Assembly: GCA_964619265.1 (NCBI GenBank)
Contig: CAZUCE010000024.1
Location: 1-62,638 of the forward strand
Reading direction: 5' to 3'
DNA: 62,638 nt
From: CAZUCE01 sp964619265
GTDB taxonomy: Bacteria > Planctomycetota > UBA1135 > GCA-002686595
The notes below the pieces were generated by a model that worked only from the letters and a program-made list of their open reading frames with translations, was not told the DNA's origin and made no database searches. Shown one piece after another: positions 8,128 through 16,127 of this stretch. The first letter of the stretch is position 1. Each line of letters starts with the position of its first letter. A program made the translations under genes and the position numbers.

Positions 8128-9891
8128 CTACTGAAGATTGACGAGGACGAGAACCAAACCTGTCTCCGCATCGAGCGCGGACATGGCCTTGCCGATCACG
8201 GCGCCGTCCCAGAGGTCCGAGTCCGTGGCCTTCATGGCGTGGCCGGCGAGGGCCGCCGTGGTGAGGCGGTCGCCCGGTTGGATCCCGCCGTTCTCGGCCG
8301 AGGCCTTGACCCACACGCGGCCGCTCATGGCGACCGGGAACTCACCGTCGAGGACGCCCTCCTGTCCGAGGTGTAGACCGGGGTTGACGCCGTTCGCGCC
8401 CGAAACGATGCCGGCGACCTTGCGGTCGTAGGCTTCCGAGCTGGCGATCAGCTCGCCGGCGTGGTCGGGATCGATGGCAACGACCGTTCCCGGCTCGAGA
8501 GCCTCGGTGGAGTCGAAACCCTCGACGATGTCGGCGCCGCCGCGGATCTCGAGGACGTTCACCGAGAAGTTGCTCGTGCCTTCTACACGCAATTGGTCGG
8601 TTACAGAACTCCAGAGGAATCGAGCTCCGAAGTCTCCAGCGTTCGTGGTCCGGAAATCGAGTAGAGCATTCGCGCCGTTCGCCGTGCAAATTTCGACAAG
8701 GCCCTCATTGTTACCGACCGCGTTGAGACCCAGGTGGACACCAGGCTGTTGAGGAGCGAGGGTGTTTAATTGCCCCCGGAAAAGCGCGGCCCCTCTGACA
8801 TCCAAGGGCGTCTCCGGGGCATTTGTAAACATGCCGATTCGCCCTCCGTTGTCCTGAATGTTGACGTTTCCAGCAACGCTCGCGCTGCGAAGAAACCAAT
8901 TCCCGTTTTCCCCACGGTTGAAGTGCGAGAGCCTAGGGCCCCTTTCCGGCGCGAAGATGTCGATGTTTCCATCGTTGTAGACAGAGAATTCCACTGTCCC
9001 TCCCAGGGGGTCGATCCCGATCCGATCATGCTCGAACTTCAAGGCGTGGGTGGTGGGATTCCCATCAAGCAGAGCGGTAAGCCCGGGAAATCCTCCAGGC
9101 GTAGACATAGTGATAAATTCGCCCGAATTGAGCTCCGCCTTAAAGGCCGCTGTACTGCCATCCGCAAGGGCATGTACGCGCGAATCGATCGTGGACAGTC
9201 CAATGCCTACGTTGCCCTGGTTGTACAAGGCATCCGTGCCGTTCAGGGTGAAGGGTGAGGCCCCCTGAGGTCCCGCGGGGCCCGCTGCGCCATCGGCACC
9301 TGCCGGTCCGTCAGCACCGGGTAGTCCATCGGCACCGGGCAGTCCATCGGCACCTGCCGGGCCCTCGGGACCGATCGGCCCCACCGGGCCGATCAGACCC
9401 GTCGGCGAACCGATCCAGTTGCCAGCTGCATCGACGACGGGCGAGCCGTTGATCGCGATCGAGTTCGGGTTGATGTTCGCGCCAAGCACATCGTCGGCGT
9501 TGCCAGCGGTGGCGGCGCGCAGCGCGTAGGGCGTGCTGGAAAGGCGGTAGCGCGGCGCGGCCTCGGCGTCGGAGCCGTAGGTCACACCCAAGTACAGCTC
9601 GGCGTTGCCGGCGAACAGGCTGGGGGGCAGCGCGGTAACTTCACCGATTTGCGCGCTCACCAGACCGTCGATCACTTCGAGGTTGCGGCTCTCGGTGTAG
9701 AGCACCGTGCCACCGGTCGGCTGATTGTAGATGCGGAAGACGACCGGCAGCGCGGCCTGATCGACTGCGGTTCCGGCCAGGTCGGCGAGCCGGCCCTGGT
9801 ACTGCAGGAGGTTCGGGGGACCGGAAACCTGAGCGAAAGCCGGGGCGGTCAGCAGAGCGAGGGCAGCGAGGCCCGTGATGGAACAGTTCAT
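8128..9891 (-). CDS. Secreted collagen-like protein with tail-fibre-like architecture
   Basis: The 587-residue product has a signal peptide (ALLTAPAFAQ). The N-terminal domain begins with LLQYQGRLADLAG and ends with RYRLSSTPYALRAATAG, a domain common in bacterial surface and tail-fibre-like proteins. About 14-15 Gly-X-Y triplets follow (residues about 165-212), which should form a trimeric collagen-like stalk. The middle, about 215-445, is a repetitive beta-rich region (NVGIG, RIGIDPLGGT, RIGMFTNAPETPLDVRG), like fibre shafts that carry a C-terminal chaperone. The C-terminus (GADIVEGFDSTEALEPGTVVAIDP to VLVLVNLQ) is a compact domain often found at the end of such fibres. There is no phage gene nearby, so I read it as a cell-surface or matrix fibre. 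The 5' leader contains a GGGAA-type microsatellite. Confidence 0.8.
   Translation of the reverse strand: MNCSITGLAALALLTAPAFAQVSGPPNLLQYQGRLADLAGTAVDQAALPVVFRIYNQPTGGTVLYTESRNLEVIDGLVSAQIGEVTALPPSLFAGNAELYLGVTYGSDAEAAPRYRLSSTPYALRAATAGNADDVLGANINPNSIAINGSPVVDAAGNWIGSPTGLIGPVGPIGPEGPAGADGLPGADGLPGADGPAGADGAAGPAGPQGASPFTLNGTDALYNQGNVGIGLSTIDSRVHALADGSTAAFKAELNSGEFITMSTPGGFPGLTALLDGNPTTHALKFEHDRIGIDPLGGTVEFSVYNDGNIDIFAPERGPRLSHFNRGENGNWFLRSASVAGNVNIQDNGGRIGMFTNAPETPLDVRGAALFRGQLNTLAPQQPGVHLGLNAVGNNEGLVEICTANGANALLDFRTTNAGDFGARFLWSSVTDQLRVEGTSNFSVNVLEIRGGADIVEGFDSTEALEPGTVVAIDPDHAGELIASSEAYDRKVAGIVSGANGVNPGLHLGQEGVLDGEFPVAMSGRVWVKASAENGGIQPGDRLTTAALAGHAMKATDSDLWDGAVIGKAMSALDAETGLVLVLVNLQ
9258..9399 (-). 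repeat. Collagen Gly-X-Y coding repeat
   Basis: In-frame triplets of the collagen-like gene: GPVGPIGPEGPAGADGLPG and continuing, with GADGLP units repeated nearly exactly. At DNA level an approximately 18-nt unit (CCATCGGCACCTGCCGG-like) recurs at 9290-9360, so unit number could vary by recombination or slippage without shifting the frame. Confidence 0.85.
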
Positions 9892-9899
9892 CGGGGGGA

Positions 9900-9947
9900 G
9901 GGAAGGGACGGAAAGGGACGGAAAGGGAAGGGAAGGGAAGGGAAGGG
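9900..9947. repeat. GGGAA/GGGACGGAAA microsatellite in a gene leader
   Basis: On the plus strand GGGACGGAAA occurs twice and is followed by about five GGGAA units. Read on the minus strand this is a (TTCCC)n tract ending about 8 nt before the ATG of the collagen-like gene at 9891. It fills most of the 80 nt between that gene and the upstream IPT/TIG gene. Length variation here would alter leader length next to the start codon. Confidence 0.9.
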
Positions 9948-9971
9948 AGTAAACGAGGTACCGCCAGGGAA

Positions 9972-10847
9972 TTAGCCCTGGATGGTGATCGTGTGAACGT
10001 TGGTGAACGCACCGGTGATGACCGGAACGAGCGAGTCGAAGGAGAAGGCCTGAAATTCAAGGCTCTGCCCCACCAGGGAAGCATTCGCCGGCAAACCGAA
10101 GTTCCAAGTCGTCGCGTCGGACGTGGAGAACAGCGAGGGGTTTACGGAGAAGAACGCCGCGAGTAGCGCAAAGGCCCCCTCCACCGGCGGGAGCGGCAAT
10201 CCAACACCGGGAATCGAGACTCCGAAGTACAGGTCTTGCAGCTCGAGGGGCGCTGCGTATTCGTGCAGGGTGAAGGTGCTTCCGATCACCGGCGGCGTGC
10301 CGCCAACGAGCGCTGGCGTATAGGTGAACGCGTCCTTTGCCGTGCGCGCTCCCAGCAGGGTTTCGGCTTCGATATCCACAGAACCGAGCCCATTGCCGAG
10401 CACGTCTACGCCGGCCGGCATCAGGAATCCGACGTCGTTGCCGGTCCCAAGGGTCACGTTCGTGGCTGGGGTCCCCGCCACGCGAAGGGTCAGGGGACCG
10501 GCGCCCGGCTCCGCGAAATTCCGGCCGAATACGGTGGCCGCGTAGCCGCCATCCTTGTCGCCCCGGGCAATTTCGGTCCCGAAGACCACCGGACCCGTGG
10601 GATCGAATTGTGCGCTGACCCAAGCCACTCCGCCCGAAAACGCATAATTGGACGAGAGCTGGACGGGGCCCGTAATCGCCTGGGAGACCGTGGCCTCATG
10701 GACGAAGTTGGCGCTTGCGGCGACGCCGCCTGCGGCGGGCAGGGCGCGCGCCGTCGAGAACGTGTCGCGGGCACCTGAAGTGCCGGACTGAGCTATCGCC
10801 GGGGCGCACAGGAACGCCAGGGCAACGAATCCTCGAGAGGGAATCAT
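9972..10847 (-). CDS. Secreted protein with IPT/TIG-like domain
   Basis: The 291-residue product starts at MIPSRGFVALAFLCAPAIAQ, a clear signal peptide. Open frame continues about 390 nt farther upstream, but that part lacks protein-like character and covers the promoter and start of the divergent sigma gene. After a Thr/Ser/Ala-rich segment (residues 20-75), residues about 100-185 fit an immunoglobulin-like IPT/TIG fold (GPLTLRVAGTPATNV, AGVDVLGNGLGSVDIEAET, ending DAFTYTP). The last 90 residues are a beta-rich domain ending in TNVHTITIQG. No catalytic residues are apparent; adhesion or a structural role is likely. It is the first gene of the three-gene secreted-protein cluster running leftward. 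Its leader, TTCCGTCCCCTTCCTCCC directly before the ATG, resembles that of the collagen-like gene. Confidence 0.7.
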   Translation of the reverse strand: MIPSRGFVALAFLCAPAIAQSGTSGARDTFSTARALPAAGGVAASANFVHEATVSQAITGPVQLSSNYAFSGGVAWVSAQFDPTGPVVFGTEIARGDKDGGYAATVFGRNFAEPGAGPLTLRVAGTPATNVTLGTGNDVGFLMPAGVDVLGNGLGSVDIEAETLLGARTAKDAFTYTPALVGGTPPVIGSTFTLHEYAAPLELQDLYFGVSIPGVGLPLPPVEGAFALLAAFFSVNPSLFSTSDATTWNFGLPANASLVGQSLEFQAFSFDSLVPVITGAFTNVHTITIQG

Positions 10848-11024
10848 GGGAGGAAGGGGACGGAACCAGAGACGGCACTCCTTCTGAAGACAAGGAGCCG
10901 AGAGAGGAAGCTCTCCGTGCCCGGTTCCACGTGAACGCCCTTGAGACGACCCAGCGGACTTGGAGTTTTTTTCATCCGGCTTTCGGCGCGACAACTCCGG
11001 TCTAGAATCGAGCACCTCCCTGTG

Positions 11025-11591
11025 ATGACCCGACCCGAGCCTTCCGAAGTATCCGCGTTGCTGTTCGCTCACCGACACGGCGACCGCTCTGCCCTGGATC
11101 GTTTGACTCCCCTCGTGTACAGGGAACTCAAAGACCTCGCCTCCAAAGTTGCAGGGTCGCCCCGCATCGGGAATACCCTCCAGCCCACCGCCCTCGCCCA
11201 CGAGGCATGGATCAAGTTGGCCGGGGGTATGGAGCACTTAGAGGGTCGCGAGCACTTCTTCGCTTTGGCCAGCCGAGCCATGCGCCAAATCCTGACCGAC
11301 CACGCCCGGGCGGCCCGAGCCCAAAAGCGCGGCGGAGGCGCAAGGACCGTCACGCTGAACGAGTCCCTGGACGGTGGGACTTCGCAAGAACTCGACCTGA
11401 TCGCCCTCGACGACAGCCTCACGCGCCTGTCCACGCTCATGCCTCGACATGCCAGTGTTGTCGAGCTTCGTTTCCTCGGGGGGCTCACCATCGAGGAGAC
11501 CGCAAAAGTCCTCGGGGTTTCGACGGGTACCGTCGACTCCGACTGGGCCATGGCGCGCTCCTGGCTCAGCCGCGAGCTCAGGGCGGAGTGA
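11025..11591 (+). CDS. RNA polymerase sigma factor, ECF-like (PF07638 type)
   Basis: Sigma factor of 188 residues. Region 2 includes LTPLVYRELKDLA and the helix HEAWIKLAGGMEHLEGREHFFALASRAMRQILTDHARA in two parts; region 4 is the helix-turn-helix RFLGGLTIEETAKVLGVSTGTVDSDW. The long basic linker AQKRGGG is typical of the planctomycete ECF group associated with Ser/Thr kinases. It starts MTRPEPSEV after CTCCCTGTG, and a 6-nt gap separates it from the kinase gene downstream. Kinase and sigma factor are therefore co-expressed, and phosphorylation of the sigma factor by the kinase is the obvious hypothesis. There is no anti-sigma gene beside it. Confidence 0.92.
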   Translation: MTRPEPSEVSALLFAHRHGDRSALDRLTPLVYRELKDLASKVAGSPRIGNTLQPTALAHEAWIKLAGGMEHLEGREHFFALASRAMRQILTDHARAARAQKRGGGARTVTLNESLDGGTSQELDLIALDDSLTRLSTLMPRHASVVELRFLGGLTIEETAKVLGVSTGTVDSDWAMARSWLSRELRAE

Positions 11592-11597
11592 CCCCGG

Positions 11598-14500
11598 ATG
11601 GACCCCGCGACCTATCAAAGTCAGTTCCGCATCTTCGACCGCGCCCGGGCGCTTCGCGGGACCCAGCGCCTCGCCTACCTCGATGAGGTGTGCGGACGAG
11701 ACACCGGCCTCCGCGTAGCCGTTGAACAACTGCTCGAACAGTACGACTCGGATTCCAATCCGATCAATGACGAGCGGGCCCAAGCCGGGCGCGAACAGCT
11801 CGCGGAAATTCTGGCGTCCGGTGAAGCCCCTGGGCCGCTTCCTGCCTCGATTGGACCCTATCGAATCATTCGCAAGATCGGCGCCGGCGGCATGGGCGTC
11901 GTGTTTGAGGCGGAACAACCGCGCCCCCACCGGCGGGTGGCCCTGAAGGTTCTCCATCCCAGCCTGGCCCATGGGGAACGGCTGCGTCGCTTTCGCCACG
12001 AGGCCGAGCTGCTCGCGCGACTCCACCACCCGGGCATCGCCCAGGTCTTTGCTGCGGAAACGGTGGACCAAGGCCACGGGGAGCAGCCCTGGTTCGCGAT
12101 GGAGCTGGTCGAAGGACGGCCGTTGGTGGACGACGCCCAGCGCCGGGACCTCGATCGTCGCGCGCGGATCGAGCTGGTCGCCAAGATCTGCGACGCGGTG
12201 CAGCACGCCCACGACCGTGGGATCATTCATCGGGACTTGAAGCCGGACAACATCCTGGTGGAACCGGACGGGCGTCCGAAGGTGTTGGATTTCGGCGTCG
12301 CCCGATCCAGTGAGCCGAGCGCCCAGCTTTCCACGCTCCATACGGGTCAGGGCGAGATCCTGGGAACCGTCACGCACATGGCGCCCGAACAGCTACGCGG
12401 CGAAAGGGCCGTCGTAGGTCCGGCAGCCGACGTGTGGGCCCTGGGTGTCATCTTGTTTGAGTTGCTGACCGAGCGCCTGCCCTACGAACTGGCGGGACGC
12501 TCCCTGCCGGCCGCCATCCAACTGCTCGGCGAAAAGCGCCCCCGGCGCCTGATTGACATCGACCGCAGCCTACGCGGCGACCTGGACACGATCGTCGCCA
12601 AGGCGCTCGAGTCGGAGCCCCACCGCCGTTATCCGAGTCCCGCAGCCCTGGCCGCCGACCTGCGGCGCTGTATCGCTCACGAACCGATCGAAGCACGACG
12701 TCCCAGTCGAATCTACCGCGCCCGGCGCTTCGCGCGACGCCAGCCCGCCGTGATGGCGCTGATGTCCACGGCAGCCGTCGCGAGCGCCGCCATCCTCTGG
12801 TTCGCGGTGCTAGAAAACAGGGCTCGCCGCTCCGCCGAGGAGGACCAAAAGCGCGCAGAAGAAATGGGCGTCCGACTACAGGCTTCGCTCTTTTCGGCGA
12901 ACCAGGCCACCTGGGGGGAGGATCCCTATGGAGCCGGGCTGCTCCTCGAAGGGGTCGCCGAATCGGAGCGCGGCTGGGCTTGGAATTGGCTGGCTTCTCG
13001 AAGCCCGCTCCGAATCGCCCGAAGCAACCGGTGGAACAACCCCGGCGAGGAGCCACCCCAGTTCCTGAACGACCGAAGCTTGGTCTACTACCAGTTTGAA
13101 AGCAACAAGGCCAAGTCTGATTTTGTCACCATCGATCTCACCGAGCCACACTTGAGGATTCAGCGCACAGAGGGACTGAAATTCGGGGGCGTGATCGGAG
13201 TTTTGTTCGGAGACACTCTCGTGGGCTATCGACGCGAGAAGGAGGGCGATCAGCTCGCGTATCAGGGGTTCGTCATCGACACCCGAACCTGGTCCGTGCG
13301 AGAGGCCGCCCGTTTTCCGGAAGGCGCGATCCCCGTCATCGCCTGCGCGCCTGACGGTTCCGTGCTCGGTTACACGCCGATCGAGGATGAAGATGATGTG
13401 CATCTGCACTTGGCACGGCCCACCAGCGAGGGACCCCCTCGGTACGTCGTCGCCAAACTCCCCTTTTCTCGTAGGTTTCGCTGGTCTCCGGATGGAAGTC
13501 GGATCGCTTTTGAAGCCCACGATAGGTCCGGCCCTGCCGCCATGGTCCTCGACGCTCAAAACCTAGATCCCCTGCTCTCGTTCAAGGGGCGAAAGGCCGG
13601 GATACGAGTGGGCTGGTCCCCGGATGGTTCGAAGCTCGCTATCGCTGAGAGAGGGCACTCCCTGACCGTCCTTCGCATGCCGGACTTCCAGGAGGACTTG
13701 CGCATCGAGCTGAATGACGAGTACATCCTCGAGGTCGGCTGGAACAGCTCAGGAAATCACCTAGGACTGCTCTCGTCGTCCGGATTCCGATCCTTCGACC
13801 CTTTGACGGGAGCGCTTCAGCGGACGGTGCCGATGCGTCTATCCGAAAACGAATACCGCGACGCGCGAAGCCGCGTCCCGTTCGACCTCTCCCCGGACGG
13901 AAGGCTCCTTTCCACCTACGTAGACGGAAACTACCAGCCGTGGATCATCGACTTGGATGCCCCCGCAGCGAGCGGACAGACCGTCGTGCCGCTCGAGCAC
14001 TGGGCGTACCGGGTCGCGGTCTCCCCCGATGGCGATCTTGTCGCGACGGTCTGCCCGACGGAAAGTGAAGTCATCCTGCACGACGCATGGAGCGGCGAAG
14101 TCCTGGCGAGTTTGCCTCTGGAAGATTCTTGGCTTGCCTTTGACATGATGTCGTGGCTGTCGTTCGATCGCATCGGGGACTCCGTGGCGCTCGTGACTCA
14201 CCGACCGGATGCGGACGCCCACGTCCTGGCCTTCGATCTTTTGGATGGTTCGAGTTCCAAGGGGCCCGGCCGGAATTCCCATGGGATCTGGAAGCTCCCC
14301 TCCCCGCTGCTGCAGGACTTCCAGCGTGCGACCGACCTCATCGCACCCGACCTCAATCACGCAATCGCCATCCACCCTTCCACGGGCGACGTTTGGCTAG
14401 GCGACCCGGCCTCCCCGCAGACACTCACTCCGGAGACCGTCCAAGCGAGCTCGATCTCGTCCCGCGGGAACTTTAGGCCGTTCGAACTGGCGACTGGCGA

Positions 14501-15050
14501 GTGGCTCACCCGACTCGGCATCCACGGCCTAGATCTGTCCCCGGATCAAAACAGTCTCGTGATCTCCAGTTCGAGGGCGATCTTCGTTTGCGATCCGGAC
14601 TCGGGTGAAGTGCTGCACACGAGCCCTCTTCCCGACAGTGCGAAGAACTACGCCGTCCGGTACTCCCCGGACGGCCGTCTGCTCGCCCTCGGTTCGAGCG
14701 CTGGCTCCATCACGCTGTTCGACACCGAGCACTGGGTTCAAGTCCTCTCGATCGACGCCCACGACGACTATGTCTATGACCTGGCCTGGTCGCCGGACGG
14801 CACGCGCCTGTTTAGCGTCGGGGGCGACGCAACCCTGCGGATCTGGGACTCGATCCATCCCATCGCGCGCGGCTTTCAGGCCGAGGATCGCGAGCAACTG
14901 TTTGCGCAAGCCCGCGAGCGGCTGAGCGAACTGAACTCCCGCCTGGGCGATGCCGCCGCAGCGGGCAGGACCTTGATGCAGGAGTCCGAAGGGCAACTCG
15001 AACTTCGGATTGCGGCGCGCCGCGCCTGCGTCGAAGCTCTTGGTCCCTAG
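11598..15050 (+). CDS. Transmembrane Ser/Thr protein kinase with C-terminal beta-propeller
   Basis: A 1150-residue receptor-type kinase. Residues 1-85 form the helical N-terminal region seen before planctomycete kinase domains. The kinase domain spans about 87-365: glycine loop GAGGMG (95-100), ATP-binding Lys117, catalytic HRDLKPDN (211-218), DFG (231-233) and APEQ (262-265), so it should be active. Residues about 384-405 form one membrane helix, followed by a short charged coiled stretch. The rest (about 440-1130) carries at least seven SPDG-type blades (WSPDGSRIAF, WSPDGSKLAI, YSPDGRLLAL, WSPDGTRLFSV), a WD40/PD40-like propeller outside the cytoplasm that may sense a ligand or protein partner. 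It follows the sigma gene by 6 nt. The propeller part is lower in G/C than the kinase part. Confidence 0.92.
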   Translation: MDPATYQSQFRIFDRARALRGTQRLAYLDEVCGRDTGLRVAVEQLLEQYDSDSNPINDERAQAGREQLAEILASGEAPGPLPASIGPYRIIRKIGAGGMGVVFEAEQPRPHRRVALKVLHPSLAHGERLRRFRHEAELLARLHHPGIAQVFAAETVDQGHGEQPWFAMELVEGRPLVDDAQRRDLDRRARIELVAKICDAVQHAHDRGIIHRDLKPDNILVEPDGRPKVLDFGVARSSEPSAQLSTLHTGQGEILGTVTHMAPEQLRGERAVVGPAADVWALGVILFELLTERLPYELAGRSLPAAIQLLGEKRPRRLIDIDRSLRGDLDTIVAKALESEPHRRYPSPAALAADLRRCIAHEPIEARRPSRIYRARRFARRQPAVMALMSTAAVASAAILWFAVLENRARRSAEEDQKRAEEMGVRLQASLFSANQATWGEDPYGAGLLLEGVAESERGWAWNWLASRSPLRIARSNRWNNPGEEPPQFLNDRSLVYYQFESNKAKSDFVTIDLTEPHLRIQRTEGLKFGGVIGVLFGDTLVGYRREKEGDQLAYQGFVIDTRTWSVREAARFPEGAIPVIACAPDGSVLGYTPIEDEDDVHLHLARPTSEGPPRYVVAKLPFSRRFRWSPDGSRIAFEAHDRSGPAAMVLDAQNLDPLLSFKGRKAGIRVGWSPDGSKLAIAERGHSLTVLRMPDFQEDLRIELNDEYILEVGWNSSGNHLGLLSSSGFRSFDPLTGALQRTVPMRLSENEYRDARSRVPFDLSPDGRLLSTYVDGNYQPWIIDLDAPAASGQTVVPLEHWAYRVAVSPDGDLVATVCPTESEVILHDAWSGEVLASLPLEDSWLAFDMMSWLSFDRIGDSVALVTHRPDADAHVLAFDLLDGSSSKGPGRNSHGIWKLPSPLLQDFQRATDLIAPDLNHAIAIHPSTGDVWLGDPASPQTLTPETVQASSISSRGNFRPFELATGEWLTRLGIHGLDLSPDQNSLVISSSRAIFVCDPDSGEVLHTSPLPDSAKNYAVRYSPDGRLLALGSSAGSITLFDTEHWVQVLSIDAHDDYVYDLAWSPDGTRLFSVGGDATLRIWDSIHPIARGFQAEDREQLFAQARERLSELNSRLGDAAAAGRTLMQESEGQLELRIAARRACVEALGP

Positions 15051-15388
15051 CCGACTCGAGTCCGCTAGGAGCCGGCGGCGCCGCCAAAGGTCGAAGCCTA
15101 GGTATCTAGGATTTTCACAGATGACTTCGTACTTACGACCTGCTCTAGGGGCACCGACAGGGAGAAGACAAAGCTCCCAGGCCTCCGACTTTGGCTCGAC
15201 TGCCCTGGCACCGGATGGGGGACGGCCCGCTTCCGCCCCATCACAAACTGGCGAGCCCAGGGTAACCACCTAGATAGACTGCGCGAACGACTTGCGGGGG
15301 CGCCGCCGCGCCAACCCGCACCTCACTCCCCCGACCCGGCCGGGCAAACCCAACCCAACGCGTGGCGCCCCGCTTAGGCACCCCTTCG
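15051..15388 (+). other. Intergenic region between kinase and DUF3313 lipoprotein genes
   Basis: 338 nt with no convincing gene. It holds a 12-nt GC palindrome GGCGGCGCCGCC at 15074-15085 and a short A/T-richer hairpin CCTAG-GTAT-CTAGG at 15097-15110, 47 nt after the kinase stop. The hairpin may be part of a terminator, although there is no T-run. I see no clear -35/-10 pair before the lipoprotein gene. Confidence 0.5.
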
Positions 15389-16054
15389 ATGCGAACTCTC
15401 GGAATCTCAGTCCTCCTCGTGCTCGTCCTCGGATCTTGCTCGACGGTCTCGCAGTCCCGCAACGTCGAGGCAGCCGGATTCCTCGACAACGTGGAGCAGC
15501 TCCGAACCGAAGGCCCCGAGAGCGAGGCGTTGACCTATCGCAACGCCAGCTTCGACCCTTCTGAGTACTCGAAAATCTTCGTGGACAGCACGCAAATTTG
15601 GATGCGACCGGGCAAGAAGGACCTAAAGGAGCAGGACGCCGTGCTGCTGTCCCAGTTTCAAAGCTCGGCCTTCGTTGACGCGCTCAGCCCGGACTGGGAG
15701 ATCGCGGATGGCCCGGGACCGGGCACCTTGCATCTGCGTTCGGCCCTGACCGAGTCCTGTCCATCCTCGGTCTTCTTCGATGTGGCCACGACCTTCGGCC
15801 CCTACGCGCGGGCTTATCAAGAACTGCGCAAGTTGACGGTTGGGAGCTACTCGTTCGTGGGTAGCTCCGCCATTGAACTCGAGGTGCTCGATTCGGTCAC
15901 CCAAGAACGCCTGTTCGCGACCATCGACCGGCGCGAGGGGACCAAGAGCGTCCGAGTCCTTCCGGGAACCTGGTCGGACGTACGAGAAATCGGGAGCCAC
16001 TGGGCCAGCGAGCTAGCCGTGCAATTGAAGTCACCCGCCGAAGTGCGGCTCTGA
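15389..16054 (+). CDS. DUF3313-family lipoprotein
   Basis: The 221-residue product begins MRTLGISVLLVLVLGSCSTV, a lipoprotein signal with lipobox VLGSC, so it is lipid-anchored. The mature part matches the DUF3313 pattern: a YSKIFVDSTQIWMRPGKK strand, a DALSPDWEIADGPGPGTLHLRSAL core, a conserved KLTVGSYSFVGSSAIELEVLDS segment, and a TWSDVREIGSHWASELA helix. DUF3313 proteins are outer-membrane-associated lipoproteins of unknown role in diverse Gram-negatives. I chose the ATG at 15389 over one 27 nt upstream because the lipoprotein signal starts there. It lies between two sigma/kinase modules; a functional tie is possible but unproven. Confidence 0.85.
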   Translation: MRTLGISVLLVLVLGSCSTVSQSRNVEAAGFLDNVEQLRTEGPESEALTYRNASFDPSEYSKIFVDSTQIWMRPGKKDLKEQDAVLLSQFQSSAFVDALSPDWEIADGPGPGTLHLRSALTESCPSSVFFDVATTFGPYARAYQELRKLTVGSYSFVGSSAIELEVLDSVTQERLFATIDRREGTKSVRVLPGTWSDVREIGSHWASELAVQLKSPAEVRL

Positions 16055-16127
16055 TCCCACCGCCAGGTGCGCCTGCGGAGACCATTTTCTCTCCGAATTT
16101 GGCAACCGATGGCCATAGGAAATCACC

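Noticed and set aside
8128..9891. Phage tail fibre / prophage remnant
   Set aside because: The protein has a signal peptide, and no integrase, capsid, terminase or lysis gene is nearby. The fibre architecture alone does not make a prophage.
10941..11008. Promoter for the first sigma gene (TTGAGA at 10941, TAGAAT at 11003)
   Set aside because: The elements are over 50 nt apart, and neither has a partner at 16-18 nt, so I do not list a promoter.
10848..11237. N-terminal extension of the IPT/TIG gene
   Set aside because: The signal peptide begins at 10847; the upstream part has no protein-like pattern and overlaps the divergent sigma gene and its promoter.
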